Shown here piece after piece: positions 49,034-58,398 of a stretch of DNA of 62,849 nucleotides. Where the stretch lies: assembly GCA_903837355.1 (NCBI GenBank), contig CAILUI010000219.1, positions 1-62,849 on the forward strand. The letters are read 5' to 3'. Position 1 is the first letter of the stretch. Each line of letters starts with the position of its first letter. The notes below the pieces were generated by a model. The model did no database searches and had not been told where the DNA came from. It worked only from the letters and a program-made list of their open reading frames with translations. This DNA is from an uncultured Victivallales bacterium (lineage in GTDB: Bacteria > Verrucomicrobiota > Lentisphaeria > Oligosphaerales > JAFGRS01). The position numbers and the translations under genes are program-made.

Positions 49034-50713
49034 ATGCGAACGACACGGTTCAGACCGGCACCGCTGGCGCTGACGGCGCTGCTGCTGGCACTAAGTTCAC
49101 CGCCCGCGGCGACCGCCGAGACGCTGGCGCCGTTGGCCGCAGCAGAGACCCTCAGTGCCTGGGTCCCGTGCGGCGGAGTCTGGGCCGTCCGCGACGGCGT
49201 GCTGACGCAGTCCGAGCCTTGGGTGGCCGAGATCAGTCACCAGCAGTCTGGTCATATTTACCTGCAGCAGATCGTTTTACGTGATTTCAGCGTGAGCGTC
49301 GAGTTCCGCGTCGATCCCAGCAGCCCTGGGGTGGGCGGCGCGGAGCTGCTCTTCGGCGCGACCGACAGCCAGACCTACGACATCGTCCAGTTCAGCACGC
49401 AGGCGAACGCCGTTCTCCTGGCGAAAGCCTCGGCGGCGGCGTTCTGGACCGATCTCGCCCGCGCCCCGCAGGTCCCCCTGCCCCGCGGCGAATGGCAGGC
49501 GGTAAGCGTCACGGTGACCTGGACGGAGATCGTCATCGCGGTGAATGGCAAGGAGGTCCTGCGGGCCCACGATCCCACGCTCACGGCCGGGCGGTTCGGC
49601 CTCGGCAGCAGCGAGGCGCGGGTCGACTTCCGCAACCTCCGGGTGACGGGGGAGCCCGTACCGCGGGAACCGCCTTTCCGTGATCTCGGCGGGCGCTCCG
49701 TCAAGCCCGATTTCAGAGTGGTCTGTGGGGACGCCGGGGCTGGAGGTTACGAGGCCTTCCCCGACGTCTGCCGCGGCGCCAACGGCGACCTGCTCTGTGT
49801 CTTCTATGCCGGTAACTCCCACATCTCGCTGCCTAGCGCCGCGCTGCCGCGCGGGGCCCGGATTGCCGCCGTGCGCTCCCGCGACGAGGGCCTGACCTGG
49901 GGCCCGGCCCAGATCGTCGCCGATACGCCCTGGGATGACCGCGACCCGTCCATCACCTGCCTGCGCAGCGGCACGCTCGTCTGCAACTGGTTCACCTACT
50001 ATGGCGACTCCCCGGCGCCCGAGCCCGGCAAGCCCATCCACTTCAAGGAGCTCTGGCTGGCCACCTCGACGGACCACGGCGCCACCTGGACCGCGCCGCG
50101 CCGCGTGCCCGTGACTCCGGACGAGTACTGGGGCGCAACCTCGCCCATCATCGAGCTTACCGACGGCGCCCTGCTCTGGCCCGTCTACCGCGAACTGCAG
50201 CAGCCGTTGCGCGTCTGGTCGGCGCTGCTGCGCTCCGGCGACCAGGGCCAGACCTGGAGCGGACCGCACTGGGTCGACGAAGGCAACGCCGACAACGACG
50301 AGCCCGCCATCCTGGAACTGCCCGACGGGCGCATCCTCTGCCTCATGCGCAACAATGCGGGCGACTCGATGTGGGAGTCCGAGTCCCACGATCACGGCCT
50401 GACCTGGACCACGGCCCGGAAAACCGGCTTCCCCGGCCACGCACCGTACCTCTTCCGCAGTACCGACGGCGTCCTGCTGGTGGCGCACCGCCTGCCGGCC
50501 ACGTCCCTGCACTGGAGCCTGGACGACGGCCTGACCTGGACCGGCAGCCTGCTCCTGGATGCCTGCATCGGCGCCTACCCGAGCCTGGTCGCCCTCCGGG
50601 ACGGCAGCGTCCTCTGCGTCTACTACGAGGAAGGCGAAGGCTCCTCCATCCGCGCCCAGCGACTGACCGTGAGCCGCACCGGCGTCAGGACGCTGCCGTG
50701 GGCCGCGCCGTGA
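49034..50713 (+). CDS. Secreted sialidase-like Asp-box propeller with N-terminal LamG/DUF1080-like domain
   Basis: The protein has 559 residues with a signal peptide (PLALTALLLALSSPPAATA). The N-terminal about 190 residues resemble a concanavalin-type LamG/DUF1080 domain (FSVSVEFRVDPSSPGVGGAE, RFGLGSSEARVDFRNLRV). The propeller has five Asp-boxes: SRDEGLTWG, STDHGATWT, SGDQGQTWS, SHDHGLTWT and SLDDGLTWT. This matches BNR/sialidase-fold proteins (GH33-like), but the RIP motif of true sialidases was not found, so it may be another exo-hydrolase or lyase. The start at 49034 is the first Met before the signal. It begins 14 bases after the cytochrome stop. Confidence 0.75.
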   Translation: MRTTRFRPAPLALTALLLALSSPPAATAETLAPLAAAETLSAWVPCGGVWAVRDGVLTQSEPWVAEISHQQSGHIYLQQIVLRDFSVSVEFRVDPSSPGVGGAELLFGATDSQTYDIVQFSTQANAVLLAKASAAAFWTDLARAPQVPLPRGEWQAVSVTVTWTEIVIAVNGKEVLRAHDPTLTAGRFGLGSSEARVDFRNLRVTGEPVPREPPFRDLGGRSVKPDFRVVCGDAGAGGYEAFPDVCRGANGDLLCVFYAGNSHISLPSAALPRGARIAAVRSRDEGLTWGPAQIVADTPWDDRDPSITCLRSGTLVCNWFTYYGDSPAPEPGKPIHFKELWLATSTDHGATWTAPRRVPVTPDEYWGATSPIIELTDGALLWPVYRELQQPLRVWSALLRSGDQGQTWSGPHWVDEGNADNDEPAILELPDGRILCLMRNNAGDSMWESESHDHGLTWTTARKTGFPGHAPYLFRSTDGVLLVAHRLPATSLHWSLDDGLTWTGSLLLDACIGAYPSLVALRDGSVLCVYYEEGEGSSIRAQRLTVSRTGVRTLPWAAP

Positions 50714-50831
50714 CGGAGGGGTTGCAGGGGTGAGGCGGCGGCCCTACATTCAGCCCCGGTTGCGGTGGCCGACTGCGCTCGCCGCGGTGGCTTCAGCAGG
50801 GTGCCGAAGACAGACCGACGGGAGTGCGGAC

Positions 50832-51791
50832 GTGAGCTTGATGGAGGCCGTTCCAGGCATGTCGCGCCGGCAGGTCCTGCGCGGCCTCGCCGGAATGGCC
50901 ATCCTGGGGCCGGCCCTCGCCAAGACGGGCGACGAGCGGCCCGCAAAGGCTACGCAGGAGGATACGACCATGGGCTTTCGCTATGCGCTGAACACCTCGA
51001 CCCTCCGCGGCTACAAGCTGGGGATCGTCGAACAGATCGAGGTCACGGCGGCCGCCGGTTACCAAGGCATCGAGCCCTGGCTCGGGGACGTCGATGACTT
51101 CACCCGCGGCGGCGGCCGGCTGGCCGAACTGCGGCAGCGGCTCGACGGCCACGGCCTGCAGGTCCCCGACGCCATCGCCTTCTGGAAATGGGCCGATGCG
51201 GACGCGGCCACGCGGACCCAGGCCCTCGAACAGGCCCGCCGCGAGATGGACACCATCGCCGCCCTGGGCGGCACCGCCGCCGCCGCACCGCCCCTGGGAA
51301 ACGTCGCCTCCGTGTCCCTGGATGCCTTTGCCGAGGGCTACGCGCGGCTCTGTGAGATCGGCCAGGCGGCCGGCGTGGCGCCGTTGCTCGAACTCTGGGG
51401 CCACTCCCCGAAGCTCTCGCGGCTGGCTGAACTGCTCTATGTCGCCGCGGCCTCCGGTCGAGCCGACGCGCGTCTCCTGCTCGACGTCTACCACCTCTAC
51501 AAGGGCGGCAACTCCTTCGAGTCGCTGCGCCTGCTCAGCGCCACGTCCATCGGCCTGTTCCACGTCAACGACTACCCCGCCCAGCCACCCCGCACCGAGA
51601 TCGGCGACCAGCACCGCGTCTGGCCCGGCGACGGCGTCGCTCCCCTGCGCGACATCGCCGCCACCCTGCGCAGCGCCGGCTACACGGGCTTCCTCTCCCT
51701 CGAGCTCTTCAACCCGGACTACTGGCGCGGCGAGGCCCTCGCCACCGCCCGCACCGGCCTGGCCAAGACCCGCGCCGCTTTCGGCGGCTGA
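50832..51791 (+). CDS. Xylose-isomerase-like TIM-barrel protein, possibly Tat-exported
   Basis: The barrel (RYALNTSTLRGYKLGIVEQI then EVTAAAGYQGIEPW) carries the metal-ligand pattern of sugar isomerase/epimerase proteins: Glu in PLLELWGHSP, Asp and His in LLLDVYHLYKGG, His in LFHVNDYP, Glu in LSLELFNPDYW. Starts conflict. A twin-arginine signal (SRRQVLRGLAGMAILGPALA) lies at the N-terminus when started at GTG 50832 (GGGAG seven bases upstream) or ATG 50841/50859, but a strong AGGAGG (50957-50962) precedes ATG 50970, which would give a cytosolic 273-residue form. Both forms may exist. It is the third gene of the cytochrome operon, 118 bases after the Asp-box gene. Substrate unknown. Confidence 0.7.
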   Translation: MSLMEAVPGMSRRQVLRGLAGMAILGPALAKTGDERPAKATQEDTTMGFRYALNTSTLRGYKLGIVEQIEVTAAAGYQGIEPWLGDVDDFTRGGGRLAELRQRLDGHGLQVPDAIAFWKWADADAATRTQALEQARREMDTIAALGGTAAAAPPLGNVASVSLDAFAEGYARLCEIGQAAGVAPLLELWGHSPKLSRLAELLYVAAASGRADARLLLDVYHLYKGGNSFESLRLLSATSIGLFHVNDYPAQPPRTEIGDQHRVWPGDGVAPLRDIAATLRSAGYTGFLSLELFNPDYWRGEALATARTGLAKTRAAFGG

Positions 51792-51792
51792 C

Positions 51793-54700
51793 CTACCACG
51801 CCGCCAGAGGCTGCGTCTTCCCGCCGGCCGCATCCAGCCGCAGCACGCGCGCGCCAAACGCGGCTAACTCCAGCGGGAACGACACGGTGTTGCCCTGCCA
51901 GGTCACCGGCAACGGCTGACCGGTCAGGGCGTCCTTGACCCCGTGCAGAGGGCTTGGCAGATCCACCTGGAGTTCGCCCTTGACCGGCCCGAAGAAGCTG
52001 GTCGCAAACAAGAACAGGTCGCGGTTGCCGCCGATGCGGGCGCTGAGGTCGAAGAGCGGCGCGACGTCGGCGGCCGGCGCCGGCCCGGAGGCGCTGACAA
52101 AGCGCCACCACGGCGTCACCCCGGCCTGACTCAGCAGGCCGCCCCAGAATGCCAGGGCGCGCGGCTCGGGCACCCGCCCCCGCTGCAGCGGTCCGAGGGC
52201 CGAGAGCAGCCAGGTGACGCGGCCACGTCCCACCGGCGTGGTCACGACGGCAGGCTGACCTTCGCGGTCCCGACACACCACCGACGCCTCTCCGCTCAGA
52301 ACCACGCCGGTCGCCTTGCCGAAGGCCGGCAGTTCGCTGCCATCCGGCAACACCACCGTCGTCGCCACGCGCTCGTAACCGCCCACCGTGACGCCCAGCG
52401 CTGCCGCGGCACCGCCGCCGGGACAGGTGGCGTAGGGCCGGTACTGGGGATCGACCTGCGCCAAGGGCCCGTCGATGAGGACCGTGCCACCGTGCCGTGC
52501 AAAGGCCAGGATACGCTCCACAGATGATGCTGCAAGTACATGACTCCAAGGAACTACCAATACGCTCTCGCGGTCCAGACTAGAGAAGGTGGCGTCATTG
52601 ACGAACTCGACGGCGTGACCGTTGCGCTCGGTCAGCCAGTAGCTGCCATTGTGCCCCTTGACGCCGTCCGCCTCCCAGGTCGCCCCGCCCGTTTCCAGGA
52701 TGTTCGCCAGCGACATGTCGTCGCCCAGAAAGACGGCTACCCGCGGCTCGATGCGCCGCAGGCGCGCCGGCTGGCAGCGGGCCGCGAAGGCGAAGAAGTC
52801 GGCGCTGAAGCGTTTGAACGAGGCATAGCATGGGTACGGTTTGCCCTCCTTGTCGAGCATGCCGAACACCAGCGGCAAGCCGGCGCGCTGACCCTCGTAG
52901 TAGTAGTCATAGGTGAAGAACGTGGTGAGGTTGTAGCCGCGTCCCGCCAGCCACCAGCCCTGGGCTTCAGCCAGGCCCTCGGGCGACAGGTCCTGGACAT
53001 ACATCTCGTGCACCATCACCGGCTTGCCGGCGCGCTGGTAGACCGAGGCGTTCAGGTCGAAGTTGAGGAACAGCTCCGCGGCGTAGCCGAGCGTGGTCTT
53101 CATCTCGCCGGGCAGATAGAGGTCGATGCCGCCCATGTCGGCGTGCTCGGCCAGGGGGAAGAAGACGTGGGTCTTGAAGTTCGCCCAGCAGGGCTGTTCG
53201 CCGATGGGGACCGTGCCGCCGTTGGTGCTGTGGTAGGCAGCGGCGAAGTCGCGGTACCACCTCGCCAGCAGCCCGTCATGCCAGCGCCGCCAATCCATGG
53301 CACGGGCGCGATCGACCTCGAAAAGCCGGATCCAGCGCTGGGTATTATCGGCGGGCAGTTCCAGGGCGACCTGCATCATCTTCAAGCGTTCGGCCGCCAT
53401 GTCGACATCGCTCGGACTGCCCAGTTGCTCGATGTCGTTCCAGGCGGCGTAGGCGCTGCCCCAGGCCTGGTTGAGTCCGCGCAGAGAGCCGTAGCGCGAA
53501 CCCAGCGCAGCGCGGAAATCGGCAGTGCAGGCGGCGCAGTAGCAGGGCGGGGCACTGAGTCCCTCCCCGGCCAGGCTCTGATTGATGACCGCGAGGTTGT
53601 CGCGCAGGGCCGTGCCCAGCTCGCGGGCCTGGTTCTGCAGGGCAGCGCGCCGGGCCGGATCCGCACAAACCTCGGCATACGAGAAGGCCGGGGTCAACCA
53701 CGCCTTCATGCCCTGGCTCATCACCGCCTCGAGGTTGTGGCGTAGCGAAGCCCCGTCGGCCTTGCCGCCCAGGCGGACGAAGGTGACCCCGTCGCTGGCC
53801 ATGCGCTTGAGCAGTTCGGCATCATCGGGGGGGCGCACATACGCCGCTCCTACGGCGGCCAGGCGCGGAGCCGGGTCGGGGTCCGTACCGTACACCGGCA
53901 GCCGCCACACCAGCATCTCGCCCTTACCTTCCGGCACCGTCACCCGAATCTCGAACCGCCCCAGGCCGATGGGCGCTCTGAAGCGCAGTTCGGCGCGCTG
54001 CGACGCCCCGTTCGCCAGGGCCAGCGGCAATGCGGTGCGGGCCTGGTCGTCAGCGCTGCGCCCGACCAGAATCGCACTGGCGGTCACCCGGATGGCGCGG
54101 CCGAGGTCGTTGGTGATGCGAATGGGCACCACCAAGTCCTGGCCCATGGGGAACACGGCCGGTAGTGACCGCTCACACTCGAAGCGTAGGCCGACCCGGT
54201 CGAGTTGCCCGTAGACCGGCCCCTGCCCGCGCCCGCCGAACCAGGTATGGCGCGGCCGCTGCACGGGCAGTTCCTGACAGGCCAGACCCTGACCGACAAG
54301 CAGCCGCGTGCTGCCCGGACCCCAGGCGTCGGCGGGCCACGCGGCGGCCAGGGCAACACGCTCAGCGGGCGCCAGTGGCCGGGGCTCGCCCACGGGCTCG
54401 GTCGCACAAACGCCGGCCGTCCAGGCCGTCGCGTTCCAGCCCACGGGGAGGTAGCCGTACCACGGCGGTTCCAAGTGCCGCGCCGGCAGCCAGCGGTCCA
54501 GAGCGATGGTCACCGGAACGGTCCCGGCGTTATGCACGGCCAAGGCCTCGCCCGTCAGCACGGCAGCGAGCGCAGGCAGCGTCGGATCGAGGGCGCAGAG
54601 GGCGGCTACCTCGGTGTCCGTCAGGGCCCGGTTGAACAGCCGCAGTTCGTCCACCAGGCCGGCCCAGGGGAAACCCCCGCCCACCGTGTGACAGCCAATG

Positions 54701-55470
54701 CGGCCCGGCCAGTCCGCGGCCAGGGGGATCGGCGCGAAGGCGCCCTGGGCCTCGGCCGCGAGCCGGCCGTCCACATAGAGGGCGGCACCCGTGCTCGCAT
54801 CCCAGGTCAAGGCCAGGTGCACCCACTGGCCCCCGGCCAACGGGTTCGGAACACTCAGCCGACGCTCGAGGGCCGGCCAGGTGACCACGTCTCCTCCCTG
54901 GACGAACAGGACCACCTGGTGACCGTCCACCATGGTGTTGCCCGTGGACGCCATGAAGTCGAAAAGGACCGCGGGACGGTCGGTCGCCGGGCCGGCTGCC
55001 TGGGCCCACAGCGCCACCGTGCCCGCGCTCGCCTTGGCGCCGAAAAAGGCGGCCGGGTTCGGCAGGTACAGCCCGGCGCTCGGCGTCCCGGGCAGGCTCA
55101 AGGCATTGCCCCACTTACCGGCGCCCAGGCGCACCTCGGCACCCTGTGCGACCGCCGGCCAGGGGGTCAGGCCGGTGCTGCGGCCGGGCTGCTCCGGCGC
55201 TTCGAAGCGATACCAGGCGCTGAAAGCCGGGGGCACGGCGCCGCCCGCTGCTGCCGGCGCTGCGGCGACCGGCGCCTCGGCCGCGGCCAGGGCTGTGACC
55301 AGGCTTGCCGCCAACGCCACCAACCAGCGGACGGCGACAGCATGTGCACCGCCCACATACCCGCCGTGCGCAGCACCGCCGTGCGCAGCACCGCCGTGCG
55401 CAGCACCGCCGTGCGCAGCACCCGCGAGCCGCGGCTGCTCCAGTCCGTCTGCCGCAATACGCCTCGTCAT
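51793..55470 (-). CDS. Large exported LamG + GH42-like TIM-barrel protein
   Basis: The protein has 1,225 residues. An N-terminal run of AHGGA repeats precedes a hydrophobic signal (RWLVALAASLVTALAAA). A LamG-type lectin domain (about 85-300: FSAWYRFEAPEQPG, TVALWAQAAGPATD, WVHLALTWDASTGAALYVDG) is followed by beta domains and a TIM barrel with SLAGEGLSAPPCYCAACTAD, MGGIDLYLPGEM, GKPVMVHEMYVQD and TTFFTYDYYYEGQ, then a GH42-like trimerisation-type region (RIEPRVAVFLGDDMSLANIL, RESVLVVPWSHVLAAS). The CYCAACTADF segment resembles the cysteine cluster of many GH42-like proteins. ATG 55470 has GGAGAG upstream. It is the last gene of the transporter operon and its end meets the isomerase-like gene with one base between. 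Confidence 0.72.
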   Translation of the reverse strand: MTRRIAADGLEQPRLAGAAHGGAAHGGAAHGGAAHGGYVGGAHAVAVRWLVALAASLVTALAAAEAPVAAAPAAAGGAVPPAFSAWYRFEAPEQPGRSTGLTPWPAVAQGAEVRLGAGKWGNALSLPGTPSAGLYLPNPAAFFGAKASAGTVALWAQAAGPATDRPAVLFDFMASTGNTMVDGHQVVLFVQGGDVVTWPALERRLSVPNPLAGGQWVHLALTWDASTGAALYVDGRLAAEAQGAFAPIPLAADWPGRIGCHTVGGGFPWAGLVDELRLFNRALTDTEVAALCALDPTLPALAAVLTGEALAVHNAGTVPVTIALDRWLPARHLEPPWYGYLPVGWNATAWTAGVCATEPVGEPRPLAPAERVALAAAWPADAWGPGSTRLLVGQGLACQELPVQRPRHTWFGGRGQGPVYGQLDRVGLRFECERSLPAVFPMGQDLVVPIRITNDLGRAIRVTASAILVGRSADDQARTALPLALANGASQRAELRFRAPIGLGRFEIRVTVPEGKGEMLVWRLPVYGTDPDPAPRLAAVGAAYVRPPDDAELLKRMASDGVTFVRLGGKADGASLRHNLEAVMSQGMKAWLTPAFSYAEVCADPARRAALQNQARELGTALRDNLAVINQSLAGEGLSAPPCYCAACTADFRAALGSRYGSLRGLNQAWGSAYAAWNDIEQLGSPSDVDMAAERLKMMQVALELPADNTQRWIRLFEVDRARAMDWRRWHDGLLARWYRDFAAAYHSTNGGTVPIGEQPCWANFKTHVFFPLAEHADMGGIDLYLPGEMKTTLGYAAELFLNFDLNASVYQRAGKPVMVHEMYVQDLSPEGLAEAQGWWLAGRGYNLTTFFTYDYYYEGQRAGLPLVFGMLDKEGKPYPCYASFKRFSADFFAFAARCQPARLRRIEPRVAVFLGDDMSLANILETGGATWEADGVKGHNGSYWLTERNGHAVEFVNDATFSSLDRESVLVVPWSHVLAASSVERILAFARHGGTVLIDGPLAQVDPQYRPYATCPGGGAAAALGVTVGGYERVATTVVLPDGSELPAFGKATGVVLSGEASVVCRDREGQPAVVTTPVGRGRVTWLLSALGPLQRGRVPEPRALAFWGGLLSQAGVTPWWRFVSASGPAPAADVAPLFDLSARIGGNRDLFLFATSFFGPVKGELQVDLPSPLHGVKDALTGQPLPVTWQGNTVSFPLELAAFGARVLRLDAAGGKTQPLAAW
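55361..55435 (-). repeat. Five-copy 15-base tandem repeat encoding AHGGA
   Basis: Five identical copies of CCGCCGTGCGCAGCA run end to end. On the coding strand they give Ala-His-Gly-Gly-Ala units just before the signal's hydrophobic core. The unit length (15) keeps frame, so copy-number change would only lengthen the N-terminus. Confidence 0.9.
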
Positions 55471-55495
55471 GGGGGTCTCTCCGTCTGGGGCAACA

Positions 55496-57547
55496 TCAGC
55501 CCGCGGCAGGGTCGCGCGGCGGGGCGAACCCCACGTCCATGACCACGATGCCGTAGGGCGGGATATGCAGCGGGCTGCTGTTGTGGCCACTGCGAATGGA
55601 GTCCTCGACCACCACCAGGGGGGTGTAGGGGAAACCGCTGACCTTGGCCACGGTGGTTGGCGGGGCCGTGAAACAGTACTGCGGAACGAGATAGGTCGGG
55701 CCGCAGGAGATCAGTGCCGTGCGCAGGATGCCGGTCTGGTCCTCCAGGGTCAGAGCGCGCAGCCCGTCCTGCGGGTTCTGGGCGCGGCAGCCCGGCACCC
55801 GGTGCCGCTCCTGCCAGGCCTCGACGTTGCCGCGGATCACGGCCGCTGCCTGGGTCCAGAACTCGGCGGGGATCGGCATGTAGGCCGGACGCTCGCTGAA
55901 GAAACACGGCGGCCGGCTGTCCGCAAAGGCCGCGCCGGACGAGGCCGGGACCGCGAGCGTGCTCGGCGCCAACTCGCCGTGCAGCACCGCGCAGCCCATG
56001 AGATAGTCCGCTGAGATGCGGCACGTCACCACGCTGACGGCAGCGCCAAAGCCGCCCTCGGGCACCCGGCCAAGCAGCACCACCGGCCCGCCACGATAGG
56101 CCTCCAACTCCCGCCGCAGACTCGCCGGGATGAGGTCGGCATTGGGCACCAGCAGCGGCCCCGCCGCCCGGCCGAGGTGTTCGGCGCGGCAGATGCTGTG
56201 GATCTGCAGGCCGCCAAACTCCACCAGGTGCGCGACCTGCCCATAGCCCGGCCAGGTCCCGTGGCGCGGGTAGTCGGTCAGCAGACCATCGAGGGCGGCT
56301 TCGCTCCACAGCCAGGTCAGTTCGCCCGCCCGCACCGGCGTGAATGCATACCCCGCCTGCCACTGTCGGCGCAGATACTGCCACTCGGTCACCGCCAGAC
56401 CGTCGCCGAGGCAGACCATGAACCCCGTCGCACAACGCTCCAGGACGCCGCTGGCGCCCTGGATATACTGATTGGCGAGGGTGAAGAACTCGCGCTCGAG
56501 CCGCGCCGGCGCGTGCCGCAGCAGATCGTAGCTCTCGACCACGTCCTTGACCCCGTGCAGGAAGATCACCTTCATCGCCGGCACCAGGGCCTTCATCTCC
56601 GCCAGCGTCGCCGCGAAGTCGAAGTGCCGTTCGTAGCCGCCGTTGATCAGCGCCAGGTTGGCTGCCACGGTCTCCACCACCAGGTAGTCGACCCCGAGCC
56701 GCGCCACGCGCCGGTAGTCCATGCCGTAGATATACATCGACTCGAAGGCGGCCTTGGTATTGCCCGAGTTGATCATGGTCGGAATACCCAATGGCCGCAG
56801 CGCCCGCACGATCTTCCCCCAGAAGGCCTCCCAGCGCTGCAGGTTGAACTCGATCCACTCGCAGCGCAGGCGCGTCCAGATCAGATCCATCCGCTGCTGC
56901 AGACGGCTGACCTCGTGCCCGCTCACCCGCTCCAGTCCAGGCGGGCAGTGGGTCCCCAGAAAGTCGGCGAACTGCGCCGTGATGCCGTCCGAGCAGTCGC
57001 TGTGCCCAAGGCTGCCGCCGGGGCCGAGGCAGTCCGGTCCGTGAAAGCCGTCGAAGCCGTAGTCCTGCACCACCCGCACCAGTTGCGACACGAACAGATC
57101 CTCATAGTACGTCCCATCGTCGAGTCGGGCCAGCATGCTGACCCCATCCGTCAGACCCAGGTGCGCGTACACAATCCGCGCTTCGGGATGCGCACTGAGC
57201 CACTCCCGGTGGAAGCGGTCATGATGGTAGGCCGCAAAGACGGAGACGAAGACCGCGACGCCGCGGGCTCTGAGGTGTCTGACCAGCGCGCGCAACTGCC
57301 AGTTGCTCCAGTCCTGCCGGGCGCGCTCCTCATTGCCGGCATGGCCGAAGCGGGTGCAGACGTCGGGAAACAGGGGCCGTTCCACGTCCAGGGGTTCGTG
57401 GAGCACGATGAAGTCCGAGGCGGACGCCATCAGCGAGATGCCGGTGGGGACGAAGCCCAGGCGCTCAAGGTAGGCGCTCACCCCCTGATCGGCAGACGCG
57501 TTGTCGAAAGCCAGCAGTTCCGCCCAGATCCAGGTCTCGTAGGTCAT
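55496..57547 (-). CDS. Putative TIM-barrel glycosidase-like protein of unknown family
   Basis: The protein has 683 residues and no signal peptide. The N-terminal about 350 residues look like a glycosidase-like barrel: SDFIVLHEPLDV, GVAVFVSVFAAYHHDRF, YGFDGFHGPDCLGPGG and LGIPTMINSGNTKAAF, with acidic residues in DGFHGPDC and YLVVETVAAN as candidates. The C-terminal part is beta-rich (GPVVLLGRVPEGGFGAAVSV, FPYTPLVVVEDSI). It overlaps the upstream lipoprotein gene by four bases (ATGA) and lies 25 bases before the LamG/GH42-like gene, so co-expression is likely. I do not recognise a named family; the glycosidase call rests on fold-like features and context. Confidence 0.5.
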   Translation of the reverse strand: MTYETWIWAELLAFDNASADQGVSAYLERLGFVPTGISLMASASDFIVLHEPLDVERPLFPDVCTRFGHAGNEERARQDWSNWQLRALVRHLRARGVAVFVSVFAAYHHDRFHREWLSAHPEARIVYAHLGLTDGVSMLARLDDGTYYEDLFVSQLVRVVQDYGFDGFHGPDCLGPGGSLGHSDCSDGITAQFADFLGTHCPPGLERVSGHEVSRLQQRMDLIWTRLRCEWIEFNLQRWEAFWGKIVRALRPLGIPTMINSGNTKAAFESMYIYGMDYRRVARLGVDYLVVETVAANLALINGGYERHFDFAATLAEMKALVPAMKVIFLHGVKDVVESYDLLRHAPARLEREFFTLANQYIQGASGVLERCATGFMVCLGDGLAVTEWQYLRRQWQAGYAFTPVRAGELTWLWSEAALDGLLTDYPRHGTWPGYGQVAHLVEFGGLQIHSICRAEHLGRAAGPLLVPNADLIPASLRRELEAYRGGPVVLLGRVPEGGFGAAVSVVTCRISADYLMGCAVLHGELAPSTLAVPASSGAAFADSRPPCFFSERPAYMPIPAEFWTQAAAVIRGNVEAWQERHRVPGCRAQNPQDGLRALTLEDQTGILRTALISCGPTYLVPQYCFTAPPTTVAKVSGFPYTPLVVVEDSIRSGHNSSPLHIPPYGIVVMDVGFAPPRDPAAG

Positions 57548-58386
57548 CGCGGCACACGCTTGGGCACACGCAGTTCGTACTTCGGCACGAGGAGGCCGCT
57601 GGGCGGAAGCAGCGGGCGGATGTCCGCCGCGTCCGGCTCCTGGCTCAGCGGCGGCGGCCGCTCAACGGGCGCCCCTTGCCAAGGCCACAGCCAGCGCACC
57701 GGCCAGGGCTGCAACCAGGGCCAGACGGCCGGGTCCAGCGCCGGCCCGGACCAGACGTCGTCGTGGTAGAGGTCCAGCCAGCACCAGCCTAGGAGGAAAT
57801 CGGCGAGTTCACCCGGGTTCAAGCCCAGGCGCAGGCTGCCGCCGATGGCCAGGCTCAGCTCGATCTGCGTATGGTAGGCCGTCGGCCGCCGCGACACGCG
57901 GGCCTTCTCGCGCTTCCAGGCCAGGCGCGGCACACTCACGAAGGGCGCCGTGTCGGTCATCAGGCTGTACATGCCGGCGCTCTCGGGCAACCACGGCGGT
58001 GCGGCGATATACGCCTTGCCGCGTTGCTGCATACGCTCGCGATTGGGGCAACCCGGAGGCAGGTCCCAGATGCAGGAACTCCACCAGGCCGCGCCCACCT
58101 CCTGGGGCGGCTGTCCGACGTCCATACCCAGGCCCGGGAGGTGGAACCACTCGCCGCCACGCAGACCTGCCAAATCGAGTTCAAGCAGCAATGGCGTCAG
58201 GTGCACGGGACCGAGCCGCACCTTGGCCCCGACGCCCAGTCCGACCGTGGCGGTGGCCACGTCGGCCAGATCCCGCCGCCGCGCCGCCAGGTAGCCGGTA
58301 CTGCGGCACCCACAGGCGAACAGCGTGACCAAGACCCCCAGCCCAAGCCAGGCGCGACCGGTCAGGAGTGCTGTACGCCATTTCAT
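57544..58386 (-). CDS. Lipoprotein of unknown function
   Basis: This 280-residue protein has a lipoprotein signal: hydrophobic LGLGVLVTLFACGC with candidate Cys25 or Cys27, then RSTGYLAARRRDLADV and TVGLGVGAKVRLGPVHLTP. This opening is one I associate with a family of small lipoproteins in PVC-type genomes, but the function is unknown. The centre is Trp-rich (AAWWSSCIWDLPPGC, WCWLDLYHDD, VRWLWPW). The ATG has AGGCGGA upstream. It lies 12 bases after the RlmM-like gene and overlaps the next gene by four bases. It may be an outer-membrane accessory to uptake; this is context only. Confidence 0.65.
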   Translation of the reverse strand: MKWRTALLTGRAWLGLGVLVTLFACGCRSTGYLAARRRDLADVATATVGLGVGAKVRLGPVHLTPLLLELDLAGLRGGEWFHLPGLGMDVGQPPQEVGAAWWSSCIWDLPPGCPNRERMQQRGKAYIAAPPWLPESAGMYSLMTDTAPFVSVPRLAWKREKARVSRRPTAYHTQIELSLAIGGSLRLGLNPGELADFLLGWCWLDLYHDDVWSGPALDPAVWPWLQPWPVRWLWPWQGAPVERPPPLSQEPDAADIRPLLPPSGLLVPKYELRVPKRVPR

Positions 58387-58398
58387 GCGCGGATCCGC

